Part shown: positions 16,893-24,522 of the stretch, piece after piece
Layout: each line of letters begins with the position of its first letter
Position numbering within the stretch: the first letter of the stretch is position 1
Assembly: GCF_900142605.1 (NCBI RefSeq)
Contig: NZ_FRBL01000013.1
Coordinates: 1 to 64,000 of the forward strand
DNA from: Chitinophaga jiangningensis
GTDB taxonomy: Bacteria > Bacteroidota > Bacteroidia > Chitinophagales > Chitinophagaceae
Reading direction: 5' to 3'
Length of the DNA stretch: 64,000 bases
Notes under the pieces: model-generated
The model's input: the letters and a program-made list of their open reading frames with translations, nothing else
What the model was told of the DNA's origin: nothing
The model's database searches: none
Translations under genes and position numbers: made by a program

Positions 16893-16903
16893 GGGTGGTT
16901 TCC

Positions 16904-17152
16904 GCGCTTCGCGCGGTGGCTACCGCCGGTTACAGTTATGCCATTCGTGTTATTAACCTGCGTTGTCCGCTTCGCGCGGTGGCTACCGCCAGTTACAGTT
17001 ATGCCATTCGTGTTATTAACCTGCGTTGTCCGCTTCGCGCGGTGGCTACCGCCGGTTACAGTTATGCCATTCGTGTTATTAACCTGCGTTGTCCGCTTCG
17101 CGCGGTGGCTACCGCCAGTTACGGTTATGCCATTCGTGTTATTAATGCGTTG
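16904..17152. repeat. 63-bp tandem repeat, about four copies
   Basis: Copies begin at 16904, 16967, 17030 and 17093 and are almost identical; the last diverges after 17145 with a 2-base deletion. Copies 1 and 3 have CCGG and copies 2 and 4 have CCAG at the same place, which suggests duplication of a two-copy block. Each copy has GCTTCGC within a GC-rich palindrome near its start. As 63 is a multiple of 3 the array stays open in two plus-strand frames, but the resulting peptides look like repeat artefacts. No spacers are present, so it is not a CRISPR. Confidence 0.9.
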
Positions 17153-17181
17153 AGTGTAACTACCGTTGGTTTGTGCTTATG

Positions 17182-17242
17182 GTTGTTGCTGCGCGTTGCG
17201 CAGCAACAACTTTTTTGCAGCCGGCTTGCCTGCTGCAAAAAA
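17182..17242. terminator. Two abutting hairpins downstream of the coiled-coil secreted protein gene
   Basis: Hairpin 1 has a 13-bp perfect stem (17182-17194 with 17198-17210) and a GTT loop. Hairpin 2 (17211-17242) has an 11-bp stem with T6/A6 ends, one C/T mismatch and a short GGC/GCC tip. They directly abut and end 2 bp before the minus-strand stop codon at 17245. Confidence 0.8.
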
Positions 17243-17244
17243 GC

Positions 17245-18573
17245 TTAGAAAATTCTATATCTATACTTGATTTTCTCCGTATTCTGATACAGTTCCCTGA
17301 TATTAATAGAAGCCTGAATCTCTTGCACGGCTTCGGTTTTCAGGTTCCTGAACTCTGCCTGTTTGTTGTCGATCACGCTTTTTTCCGCCAGGTTGTTGTC
17401 CTGCGCAATTTTCAGCGAGTTGTTAACCTTGGCGTAATAGCTGTCCAACAGGGTAAAGTACTCGTTGTACAGGTTTTCGAAGCGTTTGGTTTGCAACACC
17501 AGATCTTCCAGCTGGTTGTTTACTTCTTTCAGGTTCGGATTTTCGCGCAGCAGGGATTCATAATCGATGCGCTTACCCTTACTGGTGTACTTAGTTTCCA
17601 GCTGATTGAAGAAATCTACCACCTTCTCTTTCTTGAAGTCGAAGAAGTAATCATTCATTGTTTGGCTCAGTGGTTTGTTACCTTTCTGCGGTGGTGCAAA
17701 CTTCAGGCTGGTAGCAGTAAACGACAGGTGATCGAAGAGATTGTCCTGCAGCAGTCCTAACTGATCCTTGTTGAAGTTGAGGCCGTATTCAAATTTCTGA
17801 TTGGCATCATTCAACGCTGTATAGTATACTACGTATTTATTCAGCTCTTTCTCAAAATCCTGCAGTGATTTCTGATTAATCTGTTTGTTGTTCACGCTTA
17901 CACTATGCAGGAAGTTCATCACCGAGTTGGCAATAGCCAGCGGCGGGGTGAGACTGGTAAAGCTCTGGAAAATCGGGCTATTGATGATGGATTTGGTGGA
18001 TTCAACTATTTTGCTGTTTTTCTCCCCTTTCTCATCTTTGTTTTTCAGGATGATTTTCTGTACCAGGTCCACGATGCGGTCGCTCAGCGAAAAGCCGAGT
18101 GCCTTACTTTCCGGGTTGTTCAGGGAAGTAATGAACACATCCAGGTTATTGGTAGTGGTACGTGATTTCAGGTCAATAATCTTCTTGTTCAGCAAATAAT
18201 ATGTTTCGCTGGCATTAATAATATTGGATTTTATCAGTTCATATTTACTGATGTTATCCAATTCCTTCCCTTGCAGCAGGGCCTGAATGGAATTGGAGTT
18301 CTGCCTGTCACTGTCGGTAATACGCTGTAACTCATCAATAATGTGCTTAATAGTAGTGTCCTGCGTTTTTACTGTTGGCGTAGTTGTAGCTTTGATCTCC
18401 GGATCCTGCGCCTGCGCCCGGAATGATAATAAGGTGAGGAAAAGAGCGGGGACTACTAGCAACCATTTTTTAACACTAAGTTTTTCAGCCAGATACACTA
18501 ACGGTAATGCCTCTCCGTGCACGGGTGAAGACCCATTCTTTTGCAGCACTTCCGTTGGTAGGTGTTTTAACAT
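17245..18573 (-). CDS. Secreted coiled-coil protein of unknown function
   Basis: 442 residues from the ATG at 18573. A signal-type hydrophobic segment (KKWLLVVPALFLTLLSFRAQAQ) lies at about 34-55, after an unusually long N-terminal leader (MLKHLPTEVLQKNGSS...). The mature part is mostly helical, rich in Lys, Asn, Leu and Gln with coiled-coil stretches and no Cys. A further in-frame ATG 21 codons upstream is possible but adds a second hydrophobic run. I recognise no domain. The gene stands alone, bounded by palindromes downstream and by a divergent glycosyltransferase upstream. Confidence 0.78.
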   Translation of the reverse strand: MLKHLPTEVLQKNGSSPVHGEALPLVYLAEKLSVKKWLLVVPALFLTLLSFRAQAQDPEIKATTTPTVKTQDTTIKHIIDELQRITDSDRQNSNSIQALLQGKELDNISKYELIKSNIINASETYYLLNKKIIDLKSRTTTNNLDVFITSLNNPESKALGFSLSDRIVDLVQKIILKNKDEKGEKNSKIVESTKSIINSPIFQSFTSLTPPLAIANSVMNFLHSVSVNNKQINQKSLQDFEKELNKYVVYYTALNDANQKFEYGLNFNKDQLGLLQDNLFDHLSFTATSLKFAPPQKGNKPLSQTMNDYFFDFKKEKVVDFFNQLETKYTSKGKRIDYESLLRENPNLKEVNNQLEDLVLQTKRFENLYNEYFTLLDSYYAKVNNSLKIAQDNNLAEKSVIDNKQAEFRNLKTEAVQEIQASINIRELYQNTEKIKYRYRIF

Positions 18574-18693
18574 GCTTTTTTGCTTTTTGTTAACAAAAAT
18601 TAAAGAAAATATGATGCCAAAAACATCAACAAGCAAAGATAAATAATAAATAACAGTTAATATTAAATCATGATGGATGGCGTCCCAATATAT

Positions 18694-18723
18694 TTTGAAT
18701 TATCATCAGGTAAATTACCTTTG
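18694..18723 (+). promoter_or_regulatory. Full promoter of the glycosyltransferase gene
   Basis: TTTG at 18694-18697, an 18-base spacer and TACCTTTG at 18716-18723: the best match in the window to the Bacteroidota -33/-7 consensus. It would give a leader of about 28 bases before the ATG at 18756. Confidence 0.75.
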
Positions 18724-18755
18724 CAGCTCTAAACCTACAAAATATATCCACTTTC

Positions 18756-19493
18756 ATGCTGAATCAGAAAAAGATAGTGGTAGTGTTACCGGCCTACAAC
18801 GCAGCACTTACGCTGGAAAAAACATTCCGGGAGATCCCCTTTGATATTGTCGATGAAGTTGTTTTGGTGGACGATTGCAGTAAAGATGACACGATCGCGG
18901 TGGGCAAGCAATTAGGAATAAAACATATTATCAGCCACGACAAAAACAAGGGCTATGGCGGCAACCAGAAATCCTGCTATAACAAGGCGCTGGAGCTGGG
19001 CGGCGATATTGTGGTGATGTTACACCCGGATTACCAATATACCCCGATGCTTATTACCGCGATGTGCAGTATTATTGCAAATGGAGTATACCCGGTGGTA
19101 TTTGGCAGCCGTATCCTTGGAAAAGGTGCCCTGAAAGGGGGCATGCCCATGTATAAATATATATTCAACCGCTGCCTGACCCTCGCCCAGAACATCCTGA
19201 TAGGGCAGAAGCTAAGTGAATACCATACCGGATACCGCACTTTTTCGGCGGAGGTACTCCGGAACATTAATTATATGGCCAATAATGATGATTTTGTGTT
19301 CGATAATGAAATGGTTTCACAAATCTTCATGAAAGGTTACGAAATTGCCGAAATTACATGCCCAACCAAATACTTCGATGAGGCATCAAGCATCAACTTC
19401 AAACGAAGCGCCATTTATGGCATGGGCGTTTTGAGGGTATCGCTGCAGCATCGATTGCATATGTGGGGCCTGATGAAAGGAAAAATTTATTAA
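18756..19493 (+). CDS. Family 2 glycosyltransferase
   Basis: 245 residues with a GT-A fold. The N-terminus VVLPAYNAALTLEKTFREIP and the nucleotide-sugar site EVVLVDDCSKDDTI are typical of GT2. The later LSEYHTGYRTFSAEVL motif matches dolichyl-phosphate-sugar-synthase-like GT2 enzymes that lack membrane segments. It probably transfers a sugar to a lipid carrier or polysaccharide at the inner face of the membrane; the substrate is unknown. The methyltransferase gene begins 18 bp later, so the pair is probably an operon. Confidence 0.9.
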   Translation: MLNQKKIVVVLPAYNAALTLEKTFREIPFDIVDEVVLVDDCSKDDTIAVGKQLGIKHIISHDKNKGYGGNQKSCYNKALELGGDIVVMLHPDYQYTPMLITAMCSIIANGVYPVVFGSRILGKGALKGGMPMYKYIFNRCLTLAQNILIGQKLSEYHTGYRTFSAEVLRNINYMANNDDFVFDNEMVSQIFMKGYEIAEITCPTKYFDEASSINFKRSAIYGMGVLRVSLQHRLHMWGLMKGKIY

Positions 19494-19511
19494 AACTAAT
19501 TATAAGAGTCA

Positions 19512-20309
19512 GTGAGTTTAGCGCAACAGTTTTCAGTAGCCGGCAAATACCTGCGATACTATTTTACAGCAGGCAACCGTCATGATGTACATTCTCCGTT
19601 TGTATTTTCTCTGATTGAGGAAGTATTACAGGATAAGCAACCCCGGGCCGACTTCGCCGAAATAGAACTGTTGCGCAAACGCCTGCTGAAGAGCCCTGAT
19701 ACCATCAGCGTGACCGACCTGGGAGCCGGTTCCATCGTATCCGGTGGCAACGAGCGCCGCATCGCGGACATTACCCGCTACGCAGCCAAACAACCCAAAT
19801 TCGGACAATTATTCTACCGGCTTATTCAGTACCTGCAACCGCAGTATCTCGTGGAACTGGGGACCAGTATGGGGTTATCATCTTCCTATATGGCCAAAGC
19901 AAACCCTAACGCCACCGTATACACGATTGAAGGCTGCCCCAATATTGCCGCCAAAGCCCGCTCCAACTTTGACCAGCTGGGAATTAACAATATTGAGCAG
20001 CGTGTAGGCAATTTTGATACGGTACTGCCGGAGCTGTTGCCCCAACTGCCACGGCTCGACTGGATGTATGTGGATGGCAACCACCGCAAAGAACCTACCT
20101 GGAACTATTTCCTGGAATCATTACCCTACGTGCATGAAGGTACCATCCTGATATTTGATGATATCCACTGGACACCGGATATGGAAGAGGTATGGCATCG
20201 TATTCAAAGCCATGAGGCCGTAACCTATACGATCGACCTCTTTTTCATCGGCCTTGTCTTCTTCCGGAAAGATTTTAAAGTGAAACAACATTTCACGCTC
20301 AAATACTAA
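19512..20309 (+). CDS. Class I SAM-dependent methyltransferase
   Basis: 265 residues from a GTG start at 19512. Motif I is YLVELGTSMGLSSSYMA near 116, followed by the acidic-loop equivalent VYTIEGCPNIA and the DWMYVDGNHRKEPTWNYF segment. The pattern fits O-methyltransferase-like enzymes of the Methyltransf_24 type. The opening (YFTAGNRHDVHSPFVFSLIEEVL) is conserved in Bacteroidota homologues as I remember them. Its place behind a glycosyltransferase suggests a glycan or lipid substrate, but this is inference. Confidence 0.85.
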   Translation: MSLAQQFSVAGKYLRYYFTAGNRHDVHSPFVFSLIEEVLQDKQPRADFAEIELLRKRLLKSPDTISVTDLGAGSIVSGGNERRIADITRYAAKQPKFGQLFYRLIQYLQPQYLVELGTSMGLSSSYMAKANPNATVYTIEGCPNIAAKARSNFDQLGINNIEQRVGNFDTVLPELLPQLPRLDWMYVDGNHRKEPTWNYFLESLPYVHEGTILIFDDIHWTPDMEEVWHRIQSHEAVTYTIDLFFIGLVFFRKDFKVKQHFTLKY

Positions 20310-20358
20310 ACTTGATTTAACCCGTTGCAGGTAGTATATTGGGAGAAACATTCCAGAT

Positions 20359-21174
20359 ATGCGCAACCTCAAGCTAATGCTGTGTTTGCTGGTAACTTTG
20401 TTAACCATTGATACCCAGGCACAAACTCCTGATGCTTCCCTTCAGGCCATCGACTCCGTTTTTAGTTACGAATCGTATATCCATCAGGGTGATACGCTGC
20501 GATACCGCATGCTCACCCCGCTGCATCACGATATTCATAAAAAGTATCCCCTCATCATTTTCCTGCATGGGGCCGGCGAACGGGGCAGCGACAACAAAGC
20601 GCAGCTTAAGCACGGCGGTAAATGGCTCGGTAACGATAGCCTGCGGGAAAAGTTTCCGGCATACGTTATTTTTCCACAATGCCCGGTAAATGAAACCTGG
20701 GCCCCCATGAAAGCCAAATTTGATTCAGTTGGCAAACGCGTAAGTTTCGAATTTCCGCTGAATACCCCTCCTACCAAGCCGGGCGGCATGCTCAAACCGC
20801 TGATCGACAGCCTCATCGCGAGCGGAAAAGTTGATCCACAAAGGATTTACATTGGCGGACTCTCCCTGGGCGGCATGGGGACATTCTATATGATTACCAC
20901 CTATCCGAACCTGTTTGCAGCCGCCTTCCCGATTTGTGGCGCAGGAAATGTTGATGCCGCGGTCAACTTCGCTAAAAAAGTACCGGTATGGATCTTCCAT
21001 GGCGGGGCCGATCCGGTAGTACCGGTGCAGGCATCCCGCCAGTACGACGAAAAGCTGAAAAGCCTGGGTGCGGAACACAAGTTCACAGAATACCCTGGTG
21101 TAGGGCACGACAGCTGGAACAACGTTTTCGTAGAGCCGGGAGTGTTAGAGTGGCTGTTTGATCATAAAAAATAA
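20359..21174 (+). CDS. Secreted alpha/beta hydrolase (PHB-depolymerase/dienelactone-hydrolase-like esterase)
   Basis: 271 residues with a signal peptide (about 1-22, MRNLKLMLCLLVTLLTIDTQAQ). The oxyanion region is LIIFLHGAGERGSDN near 64, the nucleophile Ser is in GGLSLGGMGTF near 168, the acid is in HGGADPVVPV near 218 and the His is in GVGHDSWNNV near 252, so the catalytic triad is complete. Exported esterases of this shape remove acyl groups from polysaccharides or act on peptides; the substrate is not evident. It shares a terminator with the converging nitrilase gene. Confidence 0.88.
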   Translation: MRNLKLMLCLLVTLLTIDTQAQTPDASLQAIDSVFSYESYIHQGDTLRYRMLTPLHHDIHKKYPLIIFLHGAGERGSDNKAQLKHGGKWLGNDSLREKFPAYVIFPQCPVNETWAPMKAKFDSVGKRVSFEFPLNTPPTKPGGMLKPLIDSLIASGKVDPQRIYIGGLSLGGMGTFYMITTYPNLFAAAFPICGAGNVDAAVNFAKKVPVWIFHGGADPVVPVQASRQYDEKLKSLGAEHKFTEYPGVGHDSWNNVFVEPGVLEWLFDHKK

Positions 21175-21182
21175 TTCCGGAT

Positions 21183-21213
21183 AAAAGGCTGACCACTTAC
21201 TGGCCGGCCTTTT
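21183..21213. terminator. Bidirectional terminator between esterase and nitrilase
   Basis: AAAAGGC (21183-21189) pairs with GCCTTTT (21207-21213), with an inner CCA/TGG pairing around a 5-base loop. It overlaps the nitrilase stop codon by 2 bases. Confidence 0.75.
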
Positions 21214-22156
21214 ATTTTAACCACACTACCTGCTGGTTCGATGTATGCGCCTGCCCCAGAATATCTTTATATAATTCAGGCCGCCTGGCCTGCATGTATC
21301 GGTAGCCTCCGGCCTGCGTCAGCTTTTCTGGCGTTGCCACTGCAATGGCAATATCTTCATCCAGTTTTTTACATTCATCCAGGATATCCCCGAAAGGGTC
21401 AAGAATCATGGCACAACCATTCTTCAACTGGTCATCGTCCATACCAATCGGATTTGAAAACACCACATAAGCGGCATTATCGTATGCACGTGCCGGCAGC
21501 CACTTCATCAGCCAGTCGCGCCCCTTCATGCCTTCAAACTCCAGTCGCACGGAGGTGGGATCATTTTCCCGGTTTTCCCATAGCTGCGGTGCTACAAAAC
21601 CGGCACCGGGCCTCGTACTGGGTGTGCACATGGTCACATGCGGCATGAAAATAATGTCGGCCCCCAGCAGTTTGGTAGCTCTCACGTTTTCAATGATATT
21701 ATTATCGTAACAAATGAGGATGCCACATTTCCAGCCATGGATTTCAAAAATACAGTAACTGTTTCCAGGCGTCAGATGTGGATTGATAAAAGGATGCAGC
21801 TTGCGGTATTTAGCTATCAGGCCTGATTTATCTACACATACATAGGCTTTATAGAGATGGTCGTCCTGATCTTTTTCAAAAAGGCCGGCAAGTAAGGTGA
21901 TGCTATGCTTAGCGGCAATGCGTATCAGTTCCTGCACACTGGGCCCGTCAGGTATATGTTCTGCCAGTTCGATCATTTGAGTTTTCGTAAGTTTCCTGGC
22001 AAACGTATAGCCGGTAACGGAGCACTCATGAAAGGCGATTACCTGGGCGCCTTCAGCGGCCGCTTTTGCTGCCAGCTGGTCAATCTTCGAAAGATTATAG
22101 GATTTATCACCGCTTTTATTTTCAAATTGTGCGGAGGCGATTTTCAACTTTTCCAT
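21212..22156 (-). CDS. Nitrilase-superfamily amidohydrolase
   Basis: 314 residues with the Glu-Lys-Cys triad: Glu in VIAFHECSVTGY near 44, Lys in IAKYRKLHPF near 118 and Cys in CGILICYDNNIIEN near 151. These enzymes hydrolyse C-N bonds in amides or N-carbamoyl compounds in the cytoplasm. The family includes N-carbamoyl-D-amino-acid hydrolase and N-carbamoylputrescine amidase; the exact substrate cannot be read from the sequence. A -7 box ends 4 bases before the ATG. An AraC-type regulator is encoded 51 bp upstream on the same strand. Confidence 0.88.
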   Translation of the reverse strand: MEKLKIASAQFENKSGDKSYNLSKIDQLAAKAAAEGAQVIAFHECSVTGYTFARKLTKTQMIELAEHIPDGPSVQELIRIAAKHSITLLAGLFEKDQDDHLYKAYVCVDKSGLIAKYRKLHPFINPHLTPGNSYCIFEIHGWKCGILICYDNNIIENVRATKLLGADIIFMPHVTMCTPSTRPGAGFVAPQLWENRENDPTSVRLEFEGMKGRDWLMKWLPARAYDNAAYVVFSNPIGMDDDQLKNGCAMILDPFGDILDECKKLDEDIAIAVATPEKLTQAGGYRYMQARRPELYKDILGQAHTSNQQVVWLK

Positions 22157-22160
22157 CCTC

Positions 22161-22168
22161 CAAAGCTA
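22161..22168 (-). promoter_or_regulatory. -7 box abutting the nitrilase start
   Basis: CAAAGCTA on the plus strand is TAGCTTTG on the minus strand. It ends 4 bases before the ATG at 22156, predicting a leaderless mRNA. Confidence 0.5.
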
Positions 22169-22207
22169 GTGGCCCTGCACTACTAAAAAATGTACATTTC
22201 CGACATT

Positions 22208-22972
22208 TCACTTATCCAAGGCAATGAAATTAACCGCTAATCGGGATGCAGCCAGGTATTGGGAAGGCGTAAGGCCGGTATATTTTTTAAAAGTTTTAAT
22301 GAGATGGGGTTGGTCGCTATACCCCGCCTCGTAACTGGCGGCAGTAAGACTATTGTTATGCTTTATCTGCCTGATAAAGGATTGTAATTTGAGGATGTCA
22401 CAGAACTTTTTTGGGCTAAGGCCTATTTTGGCATCAAAATGCCGTTCCAGCTTTCGTTCATTCCAGCCAGTGAGGTAAGTGAGTTGTTGAAGGCTAACCT
22501 GCCCCTGCGCCTGAGTGATAAATTGAACCAGCCGGGTTATAGTTTGCTCTATCTCCGGATTGATTTGCTGGCGTATAAAGTTTTCGAAAGCAATTATTTT
22601 CTCCTGGCAGGTGGTGGTATGAAAGATTTGCTCATCCAGTTGCCGGGAGTTGGGCAATACGTCGTGGAGTGGAAGTATGAGCTGCTGCACGTGGATAGCT
22701 GGCAGCCTGAAAAGTTGTTGCAGGCCGGTTGGCTGTAAAACCACTACCATTATACCGGCAGCCTGTTGACAATACAGGTCCTGGAAGGCTGAAATCTGCC
22801 CGTACAGAAACGATCCTGACAGCTGTTGGTGCTGATTGATTAACAATGCATCAGAGAATACTATAGCAGGGTTACCATCCGCAAACAACCTGCAATGGCT
22901 GGCCTCTCCCGGTTTGATAAACAGGTAGTGCCGGATGCAATGCCTGACGGCAGGAGAGGGGAGGATTTGCAT
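22208..22972 (-). CDS. AraC-family transcriptional regulator
   Basis: 254 residues. The C-terminal third (about 150-250) is an AraC double helix-turn-helix: VSLQQLTYLTGWNERKLERHFD for the first, then the hallmark AASYEAGYSDQPHLIKTFKKYTGLTPSQYL for the second. The N-terminal part looks like the DUF6597-type sensor domain often joined to this HTH. The effector is unknown. It lies upstream of the nitrilase gene in the same direction, a plausible target, and its own -7 box is at 22999-23006. Confidence 0.9.
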   Translation of the reverse strand: MQILPSPAVRHCIRHYLFIKPGEASHCRLFADGNPAIVFSDALLINQHQQLSGSFLYGQISAFQDLYCQQAAGIMVVVLQPTGLQQLFRLPAIHVQQLILPLHDVLPNSRQLDEQIFHTTTCQEKIIAFENFIRQQINPEIEQTITRLVQFITQAQGQVSLQQLTYLTGWNERKLERHFDAKIGLSPKKFCDILKLQSFIRQIKHNNSLTAASYEAGYSDQPHLIKTFKKYTGLTPSQYLAASRLAVNFIALDK

Positions 22973-22998
22973 GGTATTGCTGCGAGTGTTTGTACGCC

Positions 22999-23006
22999 CA
23001 AAGTTA
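22999..23006 (-). promoter_or_regulatory. -7 box for the AraC gene
   Basis: CAAAGTTA on the plus strand reads TAACTTTG on the minus strand, 26 bp before the ATG at 22972. Confidence 0.5.
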
Positions 23007-23029
23007 GCAATGAAATCAACAAAAAATTA

Positions 23030-23068
23030 GGGCTGGCCGAAAAGTAAAATTTACTTACGGACCAGCCC
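23030..23068 (-). terminator. Terminator of the first RND operon
   Basis: GGGCTGG/CCAGCCC pairs at the base and AAGTAA/TTACTT near the tip around an AAT loop. Read on the minus strand the stem is followed by six T (23021-23026). Confidence 0.75.
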
Positions 23069-23091
23069 CTGTTTGCTGTATTTAAAAAATA

Positions 23092-24522
23092 TTAATTCCC
23101 TCCCAATGAACGGTACAGGGTGATCATACCCTGGTATACATTTCTGCGTGTAGTCACCAGCGTTAGTTCCGCTTCCAGCACGCTTTTTTGTGCGGTAATT
23201 ACCTCCAGGTAGTTAGCATATCCGGTGGTAAATAACAGGTTGGAAGTAGATACGGCATCACGTAGCACGGCCACCTCCTGGCTTTTCAGCTGCCAGGTAG
23301 CCTGTTCGTTTTCCACTTTACTGATTACGGATGATACTTCTGCATAGCCATCTACAATCGCCTGCTGGTAACGGTAGAAGGCTGTCATTGCTTCTGCCTT
23401 GCTGATATTGAACTGCGATTGGAGTTGCTTCTGGTTAAATATCGGCGTGGTGAGGCCACCTAATGCGCCCCAGGCTATAGAAGCAGGCTGAAATAATAAT
23501 CCCGCTTTAAAGGAGTTGAAACCCGCATATGGCGTTACTGTCAGCGAAGGAAAGAAGGCTGCCCTGGCGGCTTTTACATCCGCTTTGGTGGCCGCCAGGT
23601 TCATTTCCGCCTGCTGGATGTCGGGTCTGCGCAGCAAGGTAGTTACTGGTATACCTTTAGCGATGGCAGGAGGAATGATGTTGGTGGTGTCCGCGGAGCG
23701 CTGTATATGCTGCGGGAGCCTGCCCAGCAATGCATTCAGCTGATTTTCGGTAGCGGTAATCTGCTGTTTCACATTGTTCTCCATGGCTTTCGTGCTCAGC
23801 AGCTGGGCTTTAAATTGCTGTACTGCCAGCTCTGTAGCGCGTCCGCCGGCTTTCTGCACTTCTACGGTGGCTACCGCTGCTTCCTGCAGTCCGATGTTAC
23901 GGTGAATGATTTTGAGTTCGTGGTCAAGTGCCACGAGGTCGTAATACATGGTAGCCACACCTGCCACCACCTGCGTACTCAGGAGGCGGCGGCCTTCTGT
24001 ACTTGCAAAGTAACGGTTGAGCGAGGCATCTTTCTGTGCCCTGATTTTTCCCCAGAGGTCAATTTCCCAGCTGCTGCGGAAGCCCACGAAGAACTCCGGC
24101 GTAGGGCGGGTAGGTATTTTCTGGTCTTTATCAATGTTGGGCGACAGATTCGTATCGTAGTTACCTACACCGTTGAGGGTGTAGTCGCCATATCGGTCGG
24201 CACCGGCGCTGATCACACCATTCACGGTGGGGAGCCAGGCATTTTTAGCCATGCGTAGCTGCGACTGTGCCACGATTACGCGTTGTGATGCGGCCTGCAG
24301 GTCGAAGTTAGCAGCCAGTGCGGTATCGATCAGTGATTTCAGATACGGATCATTAAATACCTGCGCAAAGCTTTTAATATCCAGTGTATCCGTTACCGTA
24401 GTTTCAGGTAAGGCCACCGGTGGGGGAGTAGTAATTTGTTTAGGCACGCTGCACGCACTGACACCCGTTGCGAGTGCCAGTACGTATAGTCCTTTACGTA
24501 TATGAAGTGATTGCTTATTCAT
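23092..24522 (-). CDS. RND efflux outer-membrane channel (NodT/OprM family)
   Basis: 476 residues. A lipobox (LATGVSAC, Cys near 24) predicts a lipid anchor. Two TolC-type outer-membrane-factor repeats follow; recognisable segments are SSWEIDLWGKIRAQKDASLNRY near 150, and the inter-repeat LLRRPDIQQAEMNLAATKADVKAARAAFFPSLTV near 300. Three copies form the channel that accepts drugs from the pump. The start overlaps the pump gene by 8 bp, so translation is probably coupled. It is the last gene of a minus-strand MFP-RND-OMF operon. Confidence 0.94.
   Translation of the reverse strand: MNKQSLHIRKGLYVLALATGVSACSVPKQITTPPPVALPETTVTDTLDIKSFAQVFNDPYLKSLIDTALAANFDLQAASQRVIVAQSQLRMAKNAWLPTVNGVISAGADRYGDYTLNGVGNYDTNLSPNIDKDQKIPTRPTPEFFVGFRSSWEIDLWGKIRAQKDASLNRYFASTEGRRLLSTQVVAGVATMYYDLVALDHELKIIHRNIGLQEAAVATVEVQKAGGRATELAVQQFKAQLLSTKAMENNVKQQITATENQLNALLGRLPQHIQRSADTTNIIPPAIAKGIPVTTLLRRPDIQQAEMNLAATKADVKAARAAFFPSLTVTPYAGFNSFKAGLLFQPASIAWGALGGLTTPIFNQKQLQSQFNISKAEAMTAFYRYQQAIVDGYAEVSSVISKVENEQATWQLKSQEVAVLRDAVSTSNLLFTTGYANYLEVITAQKSVLEAELTLVTTRRNVYQGMITLYRSLGGN

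Noticed and set aside
16904..17152. CRISPR array
   Set aside because: The 63-bp units follow each other directly with no variable spacers, and no cas genes are present.
16857..17248. Two open frames (98 and 117 codons) through the 63-bp repeat
   Set aside because: They are open only because the repeat length is a multiple of three. Both frames give equally plausible repeats, neither has a family match or signal, and the array is bounded by hairpins.
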